The translations under genes were made by a program, and so were the position numbers. Under the pieces are notes generated by a model. It saw only the letters and a list, made by a program, of their open reading frames with translations, did not search any database and had not been told where the DNA came from. A DNA stretch of 64,000 nucleotides from Mytilus galloprovincialis (lineage: Eukaryota; Mollusca; Bivalvia; Mytilida; Mytilidae), in the NCBI RefSeq assembly GCF_965363235.1, contig NC_134845.1:11842101-11906100 (forward strand), in the 5' to 3' direction. The first letter of the stretch is position 1. Every line of letters begins with the position of its first letter. Below, piece by piece: positions 60,101 through 64,000 of the stretch.

Positions 60101-63100
60101 ATATCTGAGACAACCAATAATGAAATAACGACCCGTATCACTCCATTATTATCGAGACATGGGCACGTCTCTAGTACAAACAGCAATGGAAACACAATCA
60201 AATGTTTCTTATCATGTTTGAATCAGATTGAACAAGAGTAAGTTTTTGGTTCGATGTATACGATTTAATAAAACATAATTATTTGTTTTTCGCTTTTTCA
60301 GAACAATTCCAAAATAACAGAGTTGGACTTGTCAGAGAATGACCTTGGCAGTAAGGGGATGCATCATATAGCAGAGGCGCTGAGAGAAAATGTATTTATA
60401 ACACACGTAGTAAGTTTTCTTCAGTATATACATAAATGTACAGTGGCTTATTTATGATTTCTTGAACATTGCGTTTTGCTTTTTTTTTTTAACTGTAATC
60501 GATATTTTACAGCAAGAAAACTGTCCTGGTTTCATGTGAAAATCTATGGACTAAACATCGTACAGATACACGTAGTTAGGGAGCCTGTACACCAGATTCC
60601 TCTCAGCGACGTCATACTATACAATAAATTCCATGTTACGAATTTAACCCAAAAAAAAGAAATACGTAACATGTACAATTTATTTCAATGTTGTCTCTGT
60701 TTGATACAACGATCAACTGCAAAACAATTAAATGGTTGAAATTGGACTTTATAAATCAATAAAATTGAGAATGGAAATGGGGAATGTGTCAAAGAGACAA
60801 CAACCCGCCCAAATAAAAAACAACAGCAGAGGGTCACCAACAGGTCTTCAATGTAGCGAGAAATTCCCGCACCCGGAGGCGTCCTTCAGCTGGCCCCTAA
60901 ACAAATATATACTAGTCCAGTGATAATGAACGCCATACTAATTTCCAAATTGTACACAAGAAACTAAAATTAAAATAATACAAGACTAACAAAGGCCAGA
61001 GGCTCCTGACTTGGGACAGGCGCAAAAATGCGGCGGGGTTAAACATGTTTGTGAGATCTCAACCCTCCCCCTATACCTCTAACCAATGTAGTAAAGTAAA
61101 CGCATAACAATACGCACATTAAAATTCAGTTCAAGAGAAATCCGAGTCTGATGTCAGAAGATGTAACCAAAGAAAATAAACAAAATGACAATAATACATA
61201 AATAACAACAGACTACTAGCAGTTAACTGACATGCCAGCTCCAGACTTCAACTAAACTGACTGAAAGATTATGATTTCATCATATGAACATCAGGCACAA
61301 TCCTTCCCGTTAGGGATTTAGTATCATACCATCATAACATATATGAGAAGAACATAACCCGTGTCATGCCAACAACTGTTTTATATATATACATATATTT
61401 GAAAATAAAGCGTCTGGATTTTAAAATAATCGAAAATTTGTAATTATCACAATTACATCTTTTATCAATTCATTTAAAACAAAAAAAAAACTGCCAAACT
61501 ACAGAAAACCCGTCCGCTTATTGGACGGACGTGCTACCCATAATTAATGACAGAAATTGCGGACCACAAATTAAATTTCAGTACAATAGAATCCTAAATT
61601 CTTTACATCTTGTATTTCAGAAATTATCCCGTGTTGGAATGGACCCTACCGGAGTGAGGTACTTACAGGAATGCCTAAAATGTAACAAAACATTAACACA
61701 CCTTGACTTATCAAGTAAGTTAACAATGTACCTTTTTAACATGAAAAATATACTTATTATTGTGCTTGTACTTAATGTTTTAGCTACTTCTCATTAGTTT
61801 TATAATAAAGAATAATCCATTTCAAATGAATAAATAAGGGAGACGAAGTATAGATTATCACGTACGCAAAACATATAATATTTTATGCCATCATGGGTTG
61901 CTGTCTCTGGAAAATATTCCTGCATCTTGTATACATATCTTATAACAGATTGATTTTAAGAAATACGATTTTACTGTAAACTACTGAATCAGTGTGTCAG
62001 TATAATATCAAAGAAAGAAATAAGATTTTACTGTAAACTACTGAGTCAGTGTGTCAATATTATATCAAAGTAAGAAATAAGGTGTTACTGTAAACTTCTA
62101 AATCAGTGTGTCAATATAATATCAAAGTAAGAAATAAGATTTTACTGTAAAATACTGAATCAGTGTGTCAATATAATATCAAAGTAAGAAATAAGGTGTT
62201 ACTGCAACTACTGAATCAGTGTGTCAATATTATATCAAAGTAAGAAAATCAGTGTGTCAATATAATATCAAAGTAAGAAATAAGGTGTTACTGAACTGTA
62301 AACTACTGAATTAGTGTGTCAATATAATATCAAAGTAAGAAATAAGGTGTTACTGTAAACTACTGAATCAGTGTGTCAATATTATATCAAAGTAAGAAAA
62401 TCAGTGTGTCAATATAATATCAAAGTAAGAAATAAGGTGTTACTGTAAACTACTGAATCAGCGTGTCAATATAATATCAAAGTTAGAAATAAGATTTTTA
62501 GTGTGTCAATATTATATCAAAGTAAGAAAATCGGTGTGTCAATATTATATCAAAGTAAGAAATAAGGTGTTACTGTACTGTAAACTACTGACTCAGTGTG
62601 TCAATATTATAGCAAAGTAAGAAAATCAGTGTGTCAATATAATATCAAAGTAAGAAATAAGGTGTTACTGTAAACTACTGAATCAGTGTGTCAATATAAT
62701 ATCAAAGTTAGAAATAAGATTTTTAGTGTGTCAATATTATATCAAAGTAAGAAAATCAGTGTGTCAATATTATATCAAAGTAAGAAATAAGGTGTAACTG
62801 TACTGTAAACTACTGAATCAGTGTGTCAATATAATATCAAAGTAAGAAATAAAGTGTTACTGTAAACTACTGAATCAGTGTGTCAATATTATATCAAAGT
62901 AAGAAAATCAGTGTGTCAATATAATATCAAAGTAAGAAATAACGTGTTACTGTAAACTACTGAATCAGTGTGTCAATATAATATCAAAGTAAGAAATAAA
63001 GTGTTACTGTAAACTACTGAATCAGTGTGTCAATATTATATCAAAGTAAGAAAATCAGTGTGTCAATATAATATCAAAGTAAGAAATAACGTGTTACTGT

Positions 63101-63914
63101 AAACTACTGAATCAGTGTGTCACTATACTTTCAAAGTTAGAAATAAAGATTTTCAGTGTGTCAATATTATATCAAAATAAGAAAATCAGTGTGTCAATAT
63201 AATATCAAAGTAAGAAATAAGGTGTTTCTGTAAACTACTGAATCAGTGTGTCAATATAATATCAAAGTTACAAATAAGATTTTACTGTAAACTACTGAAT
63301 CAGTGTGTCAATATAATATCAAAGTAAGAAATAAGGTGTTACTTTAAACTACTGAATCAGTGTGCCAATATAATATCAAAGTAAAAAATAAGATTTTACA
63401 GTAAACTTCTGATCAGTGTGTCAATACAATATCAAAGTAAGAATAAAGCTTTTACTGTAAACTACTGAATCAGTGTGTCAATATAATATCCAAAAATAAG
63501 TAAGAAATAAGATTTTCTGTAAACTACTGAATCAGTGTGTCAATATAATATCAAAGTAAGAAATAAAAATTTCTTTAAATTACTGAATCTATGTGTCAAT
63601 ATAATATCAAGGTAAGAAATAAGATTTTAATGAAAATCACTCGATCAGTGTGTCAATATAAAGTCGAAGTAAGAAATAAGATTTTAATGAAGATCACTCT
63701 ATCAGTCTATCAGTGTATCAATATAACGTCAAAGTAAGAAATAAGATTTTAGTGAAGATCACTCGATCAGGGTGTCATTATAACGTCACAGACGAAGGGA
63801 AATAAGTTTGAATGTGATGTTAGTATACTCTTCAAATACATCATCACTGTACTTCTTCTTTCAGCCAATCATCTGAACGCAAAGTCAGCCGTATATATTG
63901 CCAAATTGATTCAG
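57197..63914 (+). CDS. LRRC74-like leucine-rich-repeat protein, first five coding exons (continues past the window)
   Basis: Exons 57197-57554, 59272-59453, 60302-60409, 61621-61714 and 63865-63914 have GT/AG borders and compatible phases (1, 0, 0, 1, 0), giving 264 residues before the window ends. Residues 1-119 are charged and probably disordered. Residues 120-180 hold FDVKKYYASMCEKDDLLPST and TFLRQIE, matching the region before the LRRs in LRRC74A/B. From residue 181 ribonuclease-inhibitor-type LRRs begin: ITELDLSENDLGSKGMHHIA, then LTHLDLSTNHLNAKSAVYIA. An in-frame TGA just upstream of ATG 57197 fixes the start, and an acceptor-like GACAG at 57190 suggests a 5' UTR intron. LRRs of this type bind proteins; the cellular role of LRRC74 is poorly known. 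Four introns carry repeats, described separately. Confidence 0.82.
57555..58881 (+). other. Intron 1 of the LRRC74-like gene, first part
   Basis: AT-rich intronic sequence; frames on the minus strand (57566-57808, 58157-58339, 58627-58848) have no motif. Confidence 0.5.
58882..59060 (+). repeat. 25 bp minisatellite in intron 1
   Basis: AGCTGTCGATAATATCGTCC followed by TATTA repeats six to seven times with spacings of 24-26 bp (58907, 58933, 58957, 58982, 59007) and decays to the right. Each unit contains CGAT and ATCG around AAT, a small inverted repeat. Confidence 0.85.
59432..59740 (+). repeat. Minisatellite spanning the exon 2 splice donor
   Basis: CCAATAGCTACA restarts at 59433, 59502 and 59553, with worn versions near 59624 and 59664. 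Each unit carries the exon end plus the donor region: GTAAGTATATATCCTCT at 59454 and 59574, a weaker GTAACTTTATCTTCT at 59523, and GTAAGTATAGATCG at 59685. The frame stays open to 59681, and the first three donors are in the same phase. Confidence 0.85.
60758..61386 (-). repeat. Family C tail, 630 bp copy in intron 3
   Basis: Aligns closely with 31361-31985 over its full length, from ATAAAATTGAGAATGGAAAT to CGTGTCATGCCAACAACTGT, with no RT part. Contains the GAGGCTCCTGACTTGGGACA and GCGGCGGGGTTAAACATGTT core. It is 5'-truncated at the end of the RT region. Confidence 0.85.
61958..63790 (+). repeat. Satellite array in intron 4 (57 bp and 33 bp units)
   Basis: About 36 copies of a unit starting ATCAGTGTGTCAATATAATA followed by TCAAAGTAAGAAA. 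Long units (57 bp) add TAAGGTGTTACTGTAAACTA and CTGA; short units (33 bp) do not. In the middle of the array long and short alternate, giving a 90 bp higher-order unit. The right-hand end is more diverged (TTTAATGAAGATCACTC variants). It ends about 75 bp before exon 5. Confidence 0.9.
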
Positions 63915-63962
63915 GTGAGACATTTGATTTTTATTTCGCAAACATTATACTAGTAAATAAAC

Positions 63963-64000
63963 AGATGTGGTAATGTGCCAATGAGACAACTCCCCTTCCA
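63963..64000 (+). repeat. Family B copy, cut by the window end
   Basis: AGATGTGGTAATGTGCCAAT then GAGACAACTCCCC, the beginning of the family. Confidence 0.7.

Noticed and set aside
61958-63790. CRISPR-like array
   Set aside because: The units are contiguous without unique spacers, of two lengths, within a eukaryotic intron; it is a satellite.

Overview
This is an AT-rich, gene-poor stretch of animal nuclear DNA. Four genes can be supported and most of the rest is repeats. Several repeat families look like those I associate with marine mussels (Mytilidae, probably Mytilus). The main one is the roughly 300 bp element that begins GAAGATGTGGTATGATTGCC. Another is the element with core ACGCCAGACGCGCGTTTCGT. 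The four-monomer element ending in a GGCCCTTCGGGCC hairpin also occurs widely in bivalves. This taxonomic call rests on recognition, not on a search.

Layout: 0-15.7 kb holds no convincing gene, only dispersed repeats, a 1.8 kb inverted-repeat element (2.55-4.31 kb) and a decayed duplicated segment (10 and 11.3 kb). A complete intronless rhodopsin-family GPCR lies on the minus strand at 15.7-16.7 kb. LINE remnants and a 2.3 kb element built of four 500 bp monomers follow at 18.2-21.2 kb. From 21 to 30.5 kb there are only foldback elements and dispersed repeats. Nested transposons fill 30.6-35.6 kb: a TIR element (D2) is split by a second TIR element (E, TA target duplication), and E is itself split by a 5'-truncated retroelement and by a second copy of the first family (D1).

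At 36.8-40.7 kb on the plus strand is a four-exon gene for a small secreted, possibly GPI-anchored von Willebrand A-domain protein; its second intron carries a Helitron. At 42.1-45.2 kb on the minus strand are two tandem paralogues encoding NHL-type beta-propellers without RING or B-box. Each has a splice-acceptor-like site exactly 9 nt before its ATG. An RTE-like LINE 5' part lies at 48.0-49.35 kb and a 568 bp tandem duplication with hairpins at 53.5-54.7 kb. From 57.2 kb to the end of the window are the first five coding exons of an LRRC74-like leucine-rich-repeat gene. Its introns carry a 25 bp minisatellite, a minisatellite that duplicates the splice donor itself, a retroelement tail and a 1.8 kb satellite.

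The genes show no functional coupling. The strongest unusual signals are the nested transposons, the 11 bp-periodic interior of family D, a sequence core shared by three otherwise different repeat families, and the duplicated in-frame splice donors. I saw no LTR element, retrovirus-like gene, rRNA, tRNA or CRISPR array.
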